From contig JAZBRI010000003.1 in NCBI GenBank assembly GCA_036874045.1, positions 18,205,501-18,269,500 on the forward strand: 64,000 nucleotides of DNA. Reading direction: 5' to 3'. A model generated the notes under the pieces. The model worked only from the letters and a program-made list of their open reading frames with translations. It did not search any database and was not told where the DNA came from. The DNA comes from Cymodocea nodosa. Taxonomy: Eukaryota > Streptophyta > Magnoliopsida > Alismatales > Cymodoceaceae. How positions within the stretch are numbered: the stretch's first letter is position 1; each line of letters opens with the position of its first letter. Below are positions 34,915 to 47,489 of the stretch, in pieces. The position numbers and the translations under genes are program-made.

Positions 34915-35234
34915 TCTGTAATTATCTTTTTGATTAATGACAAAAATGGAGAGAAATATTAATTGCATATATTATAAAGGGACATGATATTTAAATAGTT
35001 ATTGTAATTTGACAAATGATAATTAGAAAACTAATACTTATATAATTATTGACATTTGAGAGTTTTAGTTCTGAGAGGTGAAATTTACACAAACAATAGA
35101 AATAAGCTTAAGTGAACTTAAGTCAACAAACAAGTTTGTTGAATTAAAAGTTAACCCAACGAAGGTGCTTTGTTGAGTTAAATATATGTCATAATTGAAT
35201 TAATATGTTTTGTCATCATCAAAAAGGGGGAGAT
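34738..35234 (+). other. Element A 3' untranslated tract, AT microsatellite and polypurine tracts
   Basis: Non-coding, with a long (AT)n run at about 34868-34912, a decayed upstream purine tract (about 34943-34955) and the terminal tract AAAAAGGGGGAGAT (35221-35234). Confidence 0.82.
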
Positions 35235-36813
35235 TGTTGAGTATTTTGTTTTGATGATGTGTGTTGAATGAAAATAATCATATTTGCTCAATTACTATTG
35301 CTTGTGAAAAGAAATTGAAATCATCAATTAATACATAAAAAGCTTACTAACATAAATACTTGTCTAAATTGGATCTGAAGTTAATAACTAGTCGTTTCGT
35401 TGTAGTAATTTGTCATTTAACTAAACGTTAAGTTAACATGTGTTTTTATTGAAAAACATGATATGCTTTAAAGTTATATCTTCTGTATCATGAATAGTGC
35501 ACGCTTAGACAACTCGTTAAGTTAGAGGCTTAAAGGTTAAAATAGGTCACGTGAGAACTCGTTAAGTTAGTGTTATACACGTGGTGAAATTATAAGTTAC
35601 AAATGTTATATTGTATCACGTGAGGTGCACAAGTTTAACTCGTTAAGTTAGCATAACTGAACGTGTTGAGTTGCTATATTGAACACTAAGGCAACACGTT
35701 ACGTTAGCGTTATAAACTTAAGTTGTTATTTTTGCTCGTGGTAAAATTCTTATTATAAAAACATTTGTTTATTACTAAATCGATGAGTTAAAGTTTTTTG
35801 GAGACTTACAACTGTAACTATTCGAAACTTAAACTATTTTTGGTGAGTTATTGTTTAACCTTCCGAAAGAAAGGTTAAGCTGGTTTGTTGAGTTAGCGTA
35901 ACACCACAGACTTAGTTCGTTGAGTTAGCTATAGTACTTGTCCCGTGAAATGGCACATGAGGAACTCGTTAAGTTAGAAACGTTAAGTTATATATATATA
36001 CTTGTGTTACTCATTTAGTTAACATTAAAGTAACGAGTTCTTATTACACTTGATGGAAATTTTGTTTGGACGAGAAAGTTTATTTTGCAAGAAATTTTTC
36101 AGAGATCCAAGACTGATGATTAAAGAAAATTCGAAATATAAACATGGGTCAGAACGTGTGTGTTTCAATGAATGAAAAAGAAAAGACGTGGAGAAGTGGA
36201 AAACTAGTAGTGATTAAACATGGAGGATATGCATGAAATGAAGATACAGTATAAAAGGCATAGAGTTCTCGTTGATCAAACCATCCTTGCACATAAAATG
36301 AAAAATCTTTTCAAGGATCAAACTATCCCTGCACACCAAAAGAAAAATCTTTTTCAAGGATCAAAAACACCTTTTCGAGGAAAATCTCTCAAGTGGAAGA
36401 AAATTCAGTGAAGCATAAAAAGGTACGATTTTCATCACTAAAGATTTAAAGTATCAGAAGAAAGCAAATTTGGTGAAGTAGAGAAAGACAAGATATTCGT
36501 CACTGAAGAATTGTTGAAGAAGAAAAAGAAGAAGAAGAAAGATCTCAAACAAGGAGAAATGTTTTAAATTCTGTAAATTAGTTTTCTTTGTTTGTAGTTA
36601 TGAAATTGTTTAGATGATACATGTTATCGAGATATAATTGCATCTACAATTTCTGAGGAGAATTGAATTATATATTGTAATTGAAACCTTGAATAAAAAT
36701 GATTTTATGAAAACAGTGTCTTGACTTGTTTTTGAGTTTTAAAGTTTCAATTATATTCAAAAATATTGAAAAACGCAATTCACCCTCCTCTTGTGTAGCC
36801 ATACGATACTACA
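35235..36813 (+). repeat. Element A 3' LTR
   Basis: A 1,579-bp LTR from TGTTGAG to ATACTACA. It carries G-boxes, CGTTAAGTTA motifs, a TATA box (about 36249) and the CACTGAAGA module. It pairs with the partial LTR at 1-495. Confidence 0.92.
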
Positions 36814-38568
36814 AGTTACCTAACCTAATGAGAAAAATGTTGTCTAGAGTCAGTTTTACACCTTACTTGACATAACATATTGTCTAATTGATATACTTGA
36901 CAAAAAAAAAAAATTTCAGATGTTTTCAACTAAAAGCTTCCAAAAACAACATACTAGCTATAAGTAACTTATATAAACATTATCTTGAGAACATTATAAA
37001 CTTTTCTAATATTCTTTCTATGAACCTAAAATAGTTTTTTTGTTTATTAAATTATTTCATCAAGATCTTAAGAGGACTAAACTCAGATTAACTAAGATTT
37101 ATATTCTGAATGATGTTAATCTATTTTCGACATTGTAATTCCTCCCCCTACAAATATACTTCAAATATATTCAATAACATACAAAATATACTCGTATAAA
37201 AATAGGTGTTAATTATAACTATACTTTAAATTTTTGTTTTCAGTATATACCATTTTTTGTTATCTTGAATTCATCAAGAATGATTTCTAGAATCAACTCC
37301 AACTGTATATGAATCAAAACATAACTTTAAACTTAATATGATTAACACAAGAAGAATAAGGAATGTATCTCAAATAAACATTTTCAAAAGTACTAATTTT
37401 GATTCAAGAAATCAGTAATCATATTGGTAGAAACTATATTCGATTCAAAGATATCTGTATTTAATGAAACAACTTTTATCTTTTCAAAATAGTAAATATT
37501 GATAATTTTCTTTAAAAGTTTGTTTGAAAAGATTGAATCATATAAGAGCATTTTAATGTACCCGTGTAATGAGCTTTCAGTCAACAATCCCAGGTCTGAT
37601 TAGGACCTTAGGTTGCTAGATTTAGATAATCCTTTTTTAGTACAACAATCCTTACATACCTATCTACTCAAGTACAAAAGTCTCATGATCAAATTGATCA
37701 ATAAACTCTCAAAGATTTTCACTTTATAAGAACTTTTTATTTTAAGCACAATATATATGTATTTCATTAATACAGATGCAATGAAACACAAATCTCATAC
37801 AATTTTTACGTCTATGATTTTATTAAAAATATGAATCAATTTCAATAAGCTCATACTTTTGATTTTAATATGATTTACATATAAATTATTCTACAAGTTT
37901 AATCAATCAAGTCAAACTCATTCTTGACCATATGCACTTTCATTGATCCAAAGAAAACACTTGATCAAAATTTCAAGATTTTAGAGGAATTTAAAGTTTT
38001 TCATTGACATTTCCACTTAAAATTTTGAAAAACCATTAAACTTGGAAAAATAAGTAAAATCAATAAGATACTACAATAATTTTATTGTAAATACATAGTA
38101 TCTTATGCAACAGTTTAGATATTACTTAGATATTTATGATAAGTATATAATATCTATGAGGTAAACAACATCATCGACAATATTTATCCTTTGTAGAGTT
38201 TAAGCATTTTACACATCACATAGCCTATAAATACCTAAATTTAATCTTATGTTGCAGAATGTAGTTTCATCTAGAGGTTTTGTAAATATATTTGCTAATT
38301 GATTTTTACTAGACATAAATCCTAATTTAAATTTACCTTTAATTACATTATCTCTTAGAAAATGATGTCTAACCTCTATATGCTTTGCTTTAGAATGTAA
38401 TACAGGATTTTTGGAAAGATTTAAATTAGAACTACTATTACAATAAATCTCAGTTGTATCATAAGATAATCCAAAATCTTCTAAAGTTTGCCTTATCCAC
38501 AAAATCTAAGTGCAACACAATGCAACAGCAACATATTTAGCTTTAGTGGTTGAAAGTGCTACATAGTT
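36814..38568 (-). mobile_element. Element E: minus-strand Ty1/copia fossil fragment
   Basis: Older copia copy that hosts element A. Present are the non-coding tract between the 3' ORF and pol (36814-38208, with CCTCCCCCTAC at 37141-37151 and the hairpin near 38068-38105) and the end of RNase H (38209-38568). Its other side lies beyond the left edge of the window. It meets the gypsy-like remnant F at about 38568. Confidence 0.85.
38209..38568 (-). pseudogene. pol: Element E RNase H, C-terminal part
   Basis: The minus strand encodes the end of copia RNase H: the MWIRQTLEDFGLSYDTT helix, a CNSSSNLNLSKNP segment, HIEVRHHFLRDNV, the SKNQLANIFTKPLDE box and the GIYRLCDV terminus. It is the same domain as 21393-21779 of D. 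Confidence 0.88.
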
Positions 38569-38569
38569 T

Positions 38570-39142
38570 CCCTAGTTTTGGCTACACATTAATATTTTTC
38601 TTTTCTTTTTAATAGTTTGATGTGTTGGATAATATTTTTCCAGAAAAGTAGTGCAAAATTTAGTCCAAGCAGAAATTGAATCAGGCGACAGAGTATATAA
38701 CCATCTCTTAACTATGTCTTTTAAAGCAAAAGGAATATATCTAATTTTAATAGCATCAATACTCATGTTCGACATTTTCATCATTTAACAAACTTCATTA
38801 AATTCTCTAAGGAAATAATAGGCATCTTCTCTTTCTAATCCATGAAAATGTAGCAATTGACTAATATAATTAGATTTCAATTCAAACTTATCTCCCTCAA
38901 AGTTTGGCAATCAAATACATGAAGGTTCATCAACTAGTTTAGGATACAGAATTTCCCGTAATGGTTTTTCTACTAGAGCAGCTATATCTTCGTTCTCCTT
39001 TAAAGAAAGGTTAGCTACACCCCTAACGATTTCATTAAAGTCCTCTTCAGAAAATTTTTCAGTATACCTTTAAGTTGAATAATCCTGTGTAGGTGTTCTT
39101 ACTAATCGTTTAGTGCTAAGAGAGCGAGTCCATGTGCTCATA
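38570..39142 (-). pseudogene. gag: Ty3/gypsy gag, N-terminal part, broken
   Basis: Reading from 39142 leftward: MSTWTRSLSTKRLVRT, then KENEDIAALVEKPLREI, then FELKSNYISQLLHFHGLERED and AYYFLREFNEVC, then IRYIPFALKDIVKRWLYTL and TTFLEKYYPTHQT. This is the Retrotrans_gag (PF03732) pattern of Ty3/gypsy capsid, with the typical PFALKD, WLYTL and FLEKYFP blocks, as in Athila/Tat elements. It has no relation to the copia gag of the neighbours. Several breaks. Confidence 0.78.
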
Positions 39143-40202
39143 AACTTTTAACATAAAGTAAAATTACAAAAGATTAATTACATACTAGTCTGAAGCTTTG
39201 TTCTTAATAAATAATTGTTGATGGATGAAATTGAATTAGTTGCTTCTCCTTCTAGTTCCCCAACGAATTCTCTTTCCTCTTCTCAATTGTTGGTAATCAA
39301 TAAATAACATTCTATTCTATATTTATAATGCCCATCTATAAGGCAAATGAATCTCATTGCAAGAATATGTCTTGTAATGTGTAGTATAGTTCCTATTTTT
39401 ATGGATACATGTTCCACTTACAATTTTTAAATTTTAATAACTACTAAACCCACAAAGTTTCGTTCATGGCTAAAAGAATAACTGTTACACTAAATCCATG
39501 AATTAACATCGTTGAGTTACTGATAACTCAACGGACTAGCCTTAGTTATTGTCCTAACTCAATGAACTTACTAATCTCATTGAGTTACAGCTAACTCAAC
39601 GGACTAGCTTCATTTTCTATTTGCTAACTCCACGGACTAACTTTGTTGGTTACAGATAACTCAATGAAGTGACCTTATATTTTATTATTAACCTCATGGA
39701 GTTAAGGTTAACTCCACGAACTAACTTCGTTGAGTTAACACTTTGTAAATTTTTATAATAATTACTTCTCATCTTAACTTCTATATATTTTCCTCTTACA
39801 TTTTATCAACTTAAATAAAGTTAAATACATTACATTAATGTAGTGTTCTAATCTAAACTCATTTAAGTCTGAACATTATATGCATATTTAACTTACAGTT
39901 TATTTCCTGTTATGTAGAAATTACATTTTACCTTTCAATATGTAGATATATTTAGACATTATCAAATCATCATGCATTTAGCAACCTCATTCATAAAATT
40001 GTAAAAATTTTAACACATTCCTGCAAAGCTTTAAATAAATAGATATATAATATTCATCTTCAATATAGTTCTCAATTAAATCATTCATTCATAATCACAC
40101 AAATTCAGAAATAAAGTGATGTTCAAACATTAATATATATAAATAGTGTATAGTACATGCAATCAAACATTTTTCAATACAAGTAGATGAATAATACATT
40201 TT
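39143..40202 (-). other. Element F non-coding stretch with CTCAACG motif array
   Basis: About 1.06 kb without coding potential between the extra ORF and gag. At 39490-39745 there are about eight copies of TAACTC(A/C)A(C/T)G(A/G)ACT and its reverse complement, alternating in orientation. I could not find a convincing primer site or LTR end here. Confidence 0.55.
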
Positions 40203-41140
40203 AATCTTTCCTCCTAAGTTCATCTACTTCCTTCTAGAGCTTTTCTAATTGATTTATACATTTTACAACTCCTGTAAAGTCTCTAGAAGGTCCAGCAATA
40301 GAAATAGCAACAACATTATAATTTCTATACTCCTTCACTAAAACAACTCTAAATCTTATCCTCTTGGATGTCCATTTTGTGAAGTCAATTCTTTTTGCCA
40401 TCAGTAGTGGAATTAAATCTCCATTAAATAAATTTTCGTTATTGCTTTGAGCTTGGAGATAAATACTTTGTACCAATTCACTTGAATTCTATTCACAACT
40501 TCATATGTGGCCCACTTAACAAATTGACTCAATTCAATGTCGTGGCCTTGTCTTTGATAAACAGTCTTCACCAGTATAGTTGCCACCATGTGTGCCTTTC
40601 CATTTAAGTACTTCATTCTATTAAGTATTGGCACATGAGAGTCACCAGCTATGCACTATTTAATTTCTTGTTCACTCCATTCTATTGTAGTTGTTTCTTC
40701 TAGAATTTCAATTCCTTCATTTTTCAATCCAAAAATGTTGTGGGGCAACTCAAGTGTTATTTAACTATTAACTTCCTCCACATTAGAAATTAAATTTCCT
40801 TCTTCCTCTCTTAAATTTGCATAAAAGTAGGGTACTAAATTTTCATAAACTACATGCCCTTTTTGCTTTGGAAAAAATTGTAGTAGGCATTGGAATTCAA
40901 ATAATTCTCTAATCTCCTGCATTCCAATCTAGTAAACTAGCCTATTGTAAATTATATCAAATCTCTTTAGCTCTTGATACTTGTTATATACTTTTTGACT
41001 TCAAAAGTGAACTTCATTTAGAATAGTTGCTTCAGACAGGTTAGGGATTTGGATTTATTGCTCTAGAGGGGTTTGTTCTTGAATTTCCTCTTCAAGTTGT
41101 TGAGCTTGTTGTAATTGTTGCTGAAAATAATCTAGAGATT
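40203..41140 (-). pseudogene. Element F extra ORF, domain related to copia 3' ORF
   Basis: The minus strand encodes a protein whose core matches the copia 3' ORF in layout and residues: RELFEFQCLLQFFP-type start, an ILPHNIFGLKNEGIEI-type box, PILNRMKYLNGKAHMVATI, then KTVYQRQGHDIELS, then YEVVNRIQVNWYKVF. The matching copia segment reads MENLNAEARFIANI, LFQRVRHNLEVS and LLNRIQINWFDVF. The likeness is clear but distant. The tail differs: a basic KRIRFRVVLVKEYRNY stretch and a terminal coiled coil replace the Gln-rich end. I recognise this as a PF20167-like fold by eye only. Several breaks. Confidence 0.62.
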
Positions 41141-44100
41141 TGTAGGATCGTATGGCTACACAAGAGGGGGATGAATTGTGTTTTTCAATATTTTCAAATA
41201 TAATTGAAACTTTAAAATTCAAAAACAAGTCGAGACACTATTTTCATAAAATCATTTTTATTCAAGGTTTCAATTACAATATACAATTCAATTCTCCTCA
41301 GAAATTGTAGATGCAATTATATATCGATACTATGTTTCATCTACACAATTTCATAACTACAAACAGAGAAAACTAATTTGCAGAATTTAAAACATTTCTC
41401 CCTATTTGAGATCTTTCTTCTTCTTCTTCTTCTCTTTCTTCTTCAGCAATTCTTCAGTGACGAATATCTTGTCTTTTTATGCTTCACCGAATTTGCTTTC
41501 TTCTGATACTTTAAATCTTCAGTGATGTAAATCTGACCTTTTCTGCTTCATTGAATTTTCTTCCATCTGATACTTCAAATCTTCAACGACATATATCTTA
41601 CCTTTTTATGCTTCATTGAACTTTCTTCCACCTGAGAGCTTTTTCCTGAAGAGGTGTTTTTGATCCCTGAAAAGATTTTTCGTTTGATGTGTAGGGATAA
41701 CTGATCAACGAGAATTCTGACTTTTATACTGTATCTTCATTTCATGCATATCTTCCACGTTTAATCACTAGTTTTCCACTTCTTTACGTCTTTTCTTTTT
41801 CCTTCATCGAAATACACACATTCTGACCCACGTTTACATTTCGAGTTTTCTTTAATTATCAATCCTAGATCTCTAAAAAATTTCCTACAAAATAAAATTT
41901 CTCTTCCAAAATTTTTCATCAAGTATAATAAGAAGTCATTACTTTAATGTTAACTAAACGAGTAACACAAGTATATATATAACTTAACGTTTCTAACTTA
42001 ATGAGTTCCTCATGTGCCAACTCACGTGACAAGTACTGTAGCTAACTCAACGAACTATCTCCGTGGTGTTATGAATAACTCAATGAACTATCTTTGTTGT
42101 GTTACGATAACTCAATGAACTAGTAATAAACAAATGTTTTTATAATAAGAATTTTACCACGTGCAAAAATAACAACTTAAGTTTATAACGCTAACCTAAT
42201 GTGTTGCCTTAGTGTTCAATATATCAACTCAATGCGTTTAGTTATGTTAACTTAACGAGTTAAACATGCGCACCTCACGTGATACAATATAACATTCGTA
42301 ACTTATAATTTCACCACATGTACAACACTAACTTAACGAGTTCATCTCTTCTTTTACTCACTAACTCAACGAGTTCTCATGTGACCTATTTTAACCTTTA
42401 AGCCTCTAACTTAACGAGTTCTCACGTGATCTCTATACAAATAAAACTCTAATTTAACGAGTTGTCTAAACGTGCACTGTTCATGATACAGAAAATATAA
42501 CTTTAAAACATATCATGCTTTTCAATAGAAACACACGTTAACTTAACATTTAGTTAAACGAGAAATTAATGCAACGAAATGACTAGTTATTAACTTAGTA
42601 TAATTTCAGATCGAATACAGACAAGTATTTATATCAGTAAGCTTTTTCTATATTAATTAATATACTTTAATTTCCTTTCACAAGCAATAGTATATGAGCA
42701 AATATGATTATTTTTCATTCAGCACACATCATTGAAACGCTTTTATGTGTTGTTAAATTAATAGCAAAAGCACAAATTTTACATTTATAACCGCAAGCAC
42801 ACGGTGCCAATTGTAATAAGCATGTGCAAGTACAGGTCGAATCCACAAGGAGTTTGTCTTAAATAATTTTATTAAAATGATTGTTTTATAAAACATCCAC
42901 ACCATTAAATTTGTAATTAAAACTCTAATCATGTGTAATCAAGTTACAATTTACAAAAATACAATAAAGATTTCAAAGGTAGCATAAAACTTGTTAATTC
43001 CTAGAGCTAATAGCTAGAAAACTCAAGAAAATCTTAAGTTCACGTTTCTGGAATCACAGAAATTAGTCCAAATTCTAACTCTTCTTCCTTCCAACTTGGA
43101 CATTGAACAATCCAGAGAAAATATTGGTTGGAAAGGTAATCGAGTTATCTTTAAAATGGCAGTGATTTCCAAGACTAATTCACTCTAGGTTGCTGCCAAA
43201 GTCGGATATACAAACAATGTGCAAAATGATTCTGAAAACTTTCCAAAAATGCAATGTCGGTGTAAAAATCAGAACTCAATAAAATCTTCATGAAACACCA
43301 TGAAATCACCGCGTCTTGAAAGATAACTTGTTTTTCTAATCAGAAAATTTATAAGAAAATATTTTGAAACGTACAAAAGCAAGGCAACATGAAGGCGTCA
43401 AGCACAATTTCTGATGCTCGACCAGTAAAACAAAGTAGATGCTACCTTCGAAAGAATAATTCAAAAACTGAAGAAATACATTCTAAAAAATTCCAACAAC
43501 ACTACATACGTATTGTACACTTAAAGTACTTACAAAAAAAGCTATAACACGACATATGACTCTGAGAAATCAAGTCGTACAACATATAACAAAACGGAAC
43601 CTACATTGGAATTTACAGCAAATAGGATATACATGCATTCACAAGGGTTAAGAGTTAGTTTTATATACAACATTCACATATTCACATGAAGCAATTATAT
43701 TCCACGAGATCTAATCTAAAAAAACTACTTAAATTAAAGAAATAAACATTTAACAAAGATCCTAAATGTGCATACATTTATAAATTTAAAATACCTAAAT
43801 ACTCATACACATTTGATATGAAAATATGTTTACAAGTATGAGGATCTCTCCCTTCTCTTTTACCTTTAATTCATCCACTTCTCTTCAAGCATTTGATCTC
43901 TATTTGATGATGAACCACTTTGTCTGCTCCTCTACAAGGCTGTCACCACTTGTAAATCACGTCCAAAGGGGAACCGCCTATGTTTGCTTTAAAGAAAATG
44001 GGTTGCACGTCCTCAATCCACTTCCAAGATACATGGATTTGTTGGCTTTCCTCTTCAACTTTGATGCTTCCTAATTAACTCACCTTGAAGATCACGTCCT

Positions 44101-44942
44101 AAGCTCTTCCAATACTGCACACGTGCCTCCAATACCACCAAATTCACCCGTGGAGATCCTTCCGTATGTCGACTTGGAGTGGAGAAAAGGAGGTCATCTA
44201 AGATGAGGGAGAAGACACCTAAGCTCACCAATCTGGGAGGAAAACTCTTCCAAAATCTTGGATGGAGGAGGATGGACGAAAATTGGAGTTGGAGTTCTTG
44301 CCCTTGTGTGGAGGAGAAAGAGGAGATGATCTTTCCTTTGGCCAACCATCCTCTTTTGCTTTCCATTGTCATCCATCTATGGAAATATTTCAAACTCCTT
44401 CCAATTGAGACCTTCTAATTTAGGCAAGTTTTAATCATTGATTGATTGATTGATGGATTGATTTGGAGTTTGAATTGGATGACCATGAGTTGTTGATTTC
44501 CCATGATTTAATCCAAGGGTCCACGTCCTCACCTATTATCAACAACTCAAAAGATAACATTAAATGCATATGCACATTACACAAATTCCTACTAGATTAT
44601 AAAGCAAAAATGAAATGTGCATAATATATTACTTGCTCAATTGAGGATTATTTGATTTCATATCTTAATGATAATTCTTTTAAAATATGCATGAAATCAA
44701 TATATAAATTACTTATATTTACACATGAGCTAATTGACTAGATGTTAATTTAATAAAGGACAAATTTATGCATTATTGACTATTTAATCCCTAATTCATG
44801 CATCTGTCTAAAAATATGATTTGCATGTAATTCCACATTAGAACATATATATTTGCACTTTATAATCCTTAACATGCATGAATTAACATATATAAAATGC
44901 ACAAATTGATACTTTACAATCATCAAAACAAAATACTCAATA
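41141..44942 (-). repeat. Element H 3' LTR, split by a solo gypsy LTR
   Basis: The copia LTR occupies 41141-42732 and 44924-44942, about 1.61 kb in total, with a 2,186-bp Ty3/gypsy solo LTR between. It pairs with 59286-60940; both share three CACTGAAGA-type modules that other copies have in two units. Confidence 0.92.
42733..44918 (-). mobile_element. Solo Ty3/gypsy LTR (minus), TSD ATCAT
   Basis: A 2,186-bp LTR with no internal region, flanked by ATCAT (42728-42732 and 44919-44923). On its own strand it starts TGTAAAGTATCAATTTG and its 3' part holds the GGATTCGACC...GTGCTTGCGG tract typical of the gypsy LTRs here. It also has a (TTGA)n run at about 44437-44462. Short ORFs in its GC-richer middle (43826-44418) are not supported as genes. 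It is about 10% different from the copy at 47490-49673. A solo LTR forms when the two LTRs of an element recombine. Confidence 0.92.
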
Positions 44943-44956
44943 ATCTCCCCCTTTTT
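44943..44956 (-). other. Element H terminal polypurine tract
   Basis: Reads AAAAAGGGGGAGAT on the minus strand, adjacent to the 3' LTR. A second tract lies at about 45266-45280. Confidence 0.85.
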
Positions 44957-45452
44957 GATGATGGCAAAACCATATTAAATCAATTATGAAATATATTTAA
45001 CTCAACAAAGCACCTTTGTTGGGTTAACTTTTAATTTAACAAACAAGTTTGTTGACTTAAGTTCACTTAAGCTTATTTCTATTGTTTGTGTAAATTTCAC
45101 ATCTCAGAAATAAAACTTCCAAATGTCAATAGTTATATAAGTATCATTTCTCTACCTTTCAGATTACATTATCATCTGTCAGATTACAATAACCATAAAT
45201 ATCATCTCCCTTTATACTATATGCAATTAAAATCATAATCATCTTCTTCTTTTTTTATAACATTTCTCCCCCTTTTTGTTATTAATCAAAAAGATAATTA
45301 CACAGAATATATAGTAAGAGATATATTTACAACAATGCTTTTTGTAAACAATAATAAGAATGGTAAACATTTACAGAAAAATGTATTGTTCAATGAATCA
45401 AACAATGAATACAAACATTATATTTTGTTTTCAGATACAAGCAAACAAGTAG

Positions 45453-47489
45453 TTATCTATGCCTTCGAAGTATATCACTTATAGCATTACAGATTTTATC
45501 TCCTAGATGCCTAATATCATTTCTGATGTCATTAAGTACATCATCTAGGTTAGGAGGTATTTGGGTTTGCTATTCTACTTGAACTGAATAACTTTGTTGT
45601 TGTTGTATATGGTTTGTACAATTAGGTTGTTGTCGTTGAGGTTTATGCATGGCCTAGAATTTATGCAAATCTTTTATACTAAAAGCTCTCATGCCTTTAG
45701 TTTTAGAGGGCCAGTTTGATAAATTCAATTAGCTTGCAAGGATTCTACATGCAGTATCACCATAAAATAACTTTGAACTCATATGGTGTAGTTGAGAAGT
45801 AAAAACATCAAACCAATTGATTTGAATTCTATTCAACAGACCATAAGTTGCATATAAACAACTTCTGTTGACTTCCATATTGTGTCCAACTCTTTGAAAT
45901 AAATTGGCATGCAATATATTTGCAATAAACCTTGCCTCTACATTCAGATTTTCCATTAATCTCATTTCAGAATATAAATCTGGAATATTTGATAAAAACT
46001 TAATGTTCCATTCTAGTTGTCTAACCATGGCAAATCTGTTTGTAACAACAACCCTTCATTCATTAATCCCAAAATTTCAAAAATTAATTTAGGAGACAAC
46101 ATTAACTCTTATTTATTTATTTGAGTTTTCAGTATATTTTCATTCTTAACCAGATTGCTATAAAAAGCTACAATAAGCTCTTTGTACTGCTTCCATTTCG
46201 TTCCAACTGGCAAGAATTGAATGAGGCCTTGATACTCAAATAAATCTCTCATATCAATCAAATTTCTGAATTTTATTGGTCTAGCATGTAGAATCTGACA
46301 TGTAATCAGAATATTGTATTTCTGCAATGCTTCTTTAGATTTAAAATAAATTGAATTTCCTTGAATTTGTAATACTATACATAAAGAAGGTGATACCTAA
46401 AGCCGTGATTCAGAGTTTAATTCATCTTCAAGAACTTCTTCAAAATGAATGTCATGTTGTTCCTTTGTCAAAATATTTTCTTGAAGCTGCTTATGTACAC
46501 TTGATTCTTCAGCTTCAATAGTGTAAGGAACATTTTCAATATCCGCCACATTCATTTGTTCAGTTTCTATAGAAAATATAGAGTTCAAATTTTGCACAAA
46601 TTCATTAGTTGGTGTATCTGTTTGTAATTTTTCAATTTCTACAACAGATAGTTCCTTTTGTACATGTTGTGAATTCTCAAACTCTATTTCTATAGATTCT
46701 AAAGAAGGCTAGTTGATGTTTAGCTCTTCTGGAGTCTTAACGTTTTCAATATCTGCTACTCTAGACAATTCAACCTGTGAACTAGTTAGTACCTCAACAT
46801 TATCAATTATATATGCAATAACTTGTTTAATGTCAGGTGTCTGATGCTCTGATTTTTCAATTTTTTCATCATCAGGACTTGTAATTATAGAAAAACTTGA
46901 GCTCATATTTGACTTGCATTTCTTCTCAAGTTTTCTAGCAAGAGAAAATAAAGTCTCATTATCATCATCAGTTTCAGTATGCTCGGAACTGATGAGTTTA
47001 TCAGATGCACTATAAGGTACAATGTCTAAACATACATTGTCCTTTAGAAATAAATGTTCATTCGATTGTCCTTTTCCAATAGACTTTGTTTTTGTAGACA
47101 TAATTTTTCTAACTTTTCTTCTTCTATAACATTTCTGTTTCTCCTCTTCAAGTATTGCTATTTTCTTTTCAAATTGCTCCATAAAAGTTTTCTACTTTAA
47201 TTCTTCAAAAGCACTTTCTATTTCTATAGCCTTTTGAAGACTGTCAACTTTTCTTTTATCTATAGCAATATGTGATTCTACTTGTTTTGAATATAAAGGG
47301 GTAGGGATAGCTGATTCATGCTCTCCCTCAAATGCATATAGTCTTGTACCATTTATAGGTATTTGAGGAATTCTAGTTGATGTACCTACACCTTTTTCCA
47401 AATATTTTGCATACTGCTCGAGAAATGCAATCTCAACACATTTCATTCTGTATTCTCTATCATATTTACTTCGAATACCCATATATGTA
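45453..47489 (-). pseudogene. Element H 3' ORF, main part, broken
   Basis: It contains the third copia gene from the helical region (KYDREYRMKCVEIAFLEQY) through the coiled coil (EQFEKKIAILEEEKQKCYRRRK), acidic middle, globular domain (RPIKFRNLIDMRDLFEYQGL ... EARFIANILHANLFQRVGHN ... LLNRIQINWFDVF) and short Gln-rich tail. The N-terminal part lies at 49674-49896, beyond a solo gypsy LTR that inserted with an ATGTA duplication. About six breaks. Confidence 0.8.

Larger units (their letters stand above)
1..36813 (+). mobile_element. Element A: Ty1/copia Sirevirus-type fossil, left end outside window
   Basis: A plus-strand copia element whose 5' LTR starts before the window. Its parts are the LTR tail (1-495), primer site, gag (696-2954), a small remnant of pol (2961-3187 and 30353-30826), a 3' non-coding tract, the 3' ORF (32450-34737), the polypurine tract and the 3' LTR (35235-36813). 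Element B with everything nested in it occupies 3188-30352. The bases after the 3' LTR (AGTTA, 36814-36818) should be one copy of the target duplication; the partner lies off the window. A is badly broken, with more than ten breaks. It inserted into the minus-strand copia copy E, whose sequence resumes at 36814. Confidence 0.9.
38569..41140 (-). mobile_element. Element F: Ty3/gypsy-like fossil, left part
   Basis: A minus-strand remnant, probably of the Tat/Ogre or Athila side of Ty3/gypsy. It has a Retrotrans_gag-type gag (38570-39142), a non-coding stretch rich in CTCAACG motifs and an additional ORF (40203-41140) that reaches element H. F continues at 60941 beyond H, with the target duplication AGATT on both sides. 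No LTR of F is seen. That gag and the extra ORF belong to one element is inferred from order and strand only. Broken in many places. Confidence 0.6.

Noticed and set aside
39250-39275. TTCCCCAACGAATTC considered as a decayed tRNA-Asp primer site for element F
   Set aside because: The match is too weak, and no LTR end lies next to it.
43826-44418. Overlapping ORFs on both strands
   Set aside because: They are inside a solo gypsy LTR with clean target duplications; the sister LTR at 47490-49673 does not preserve the reading.
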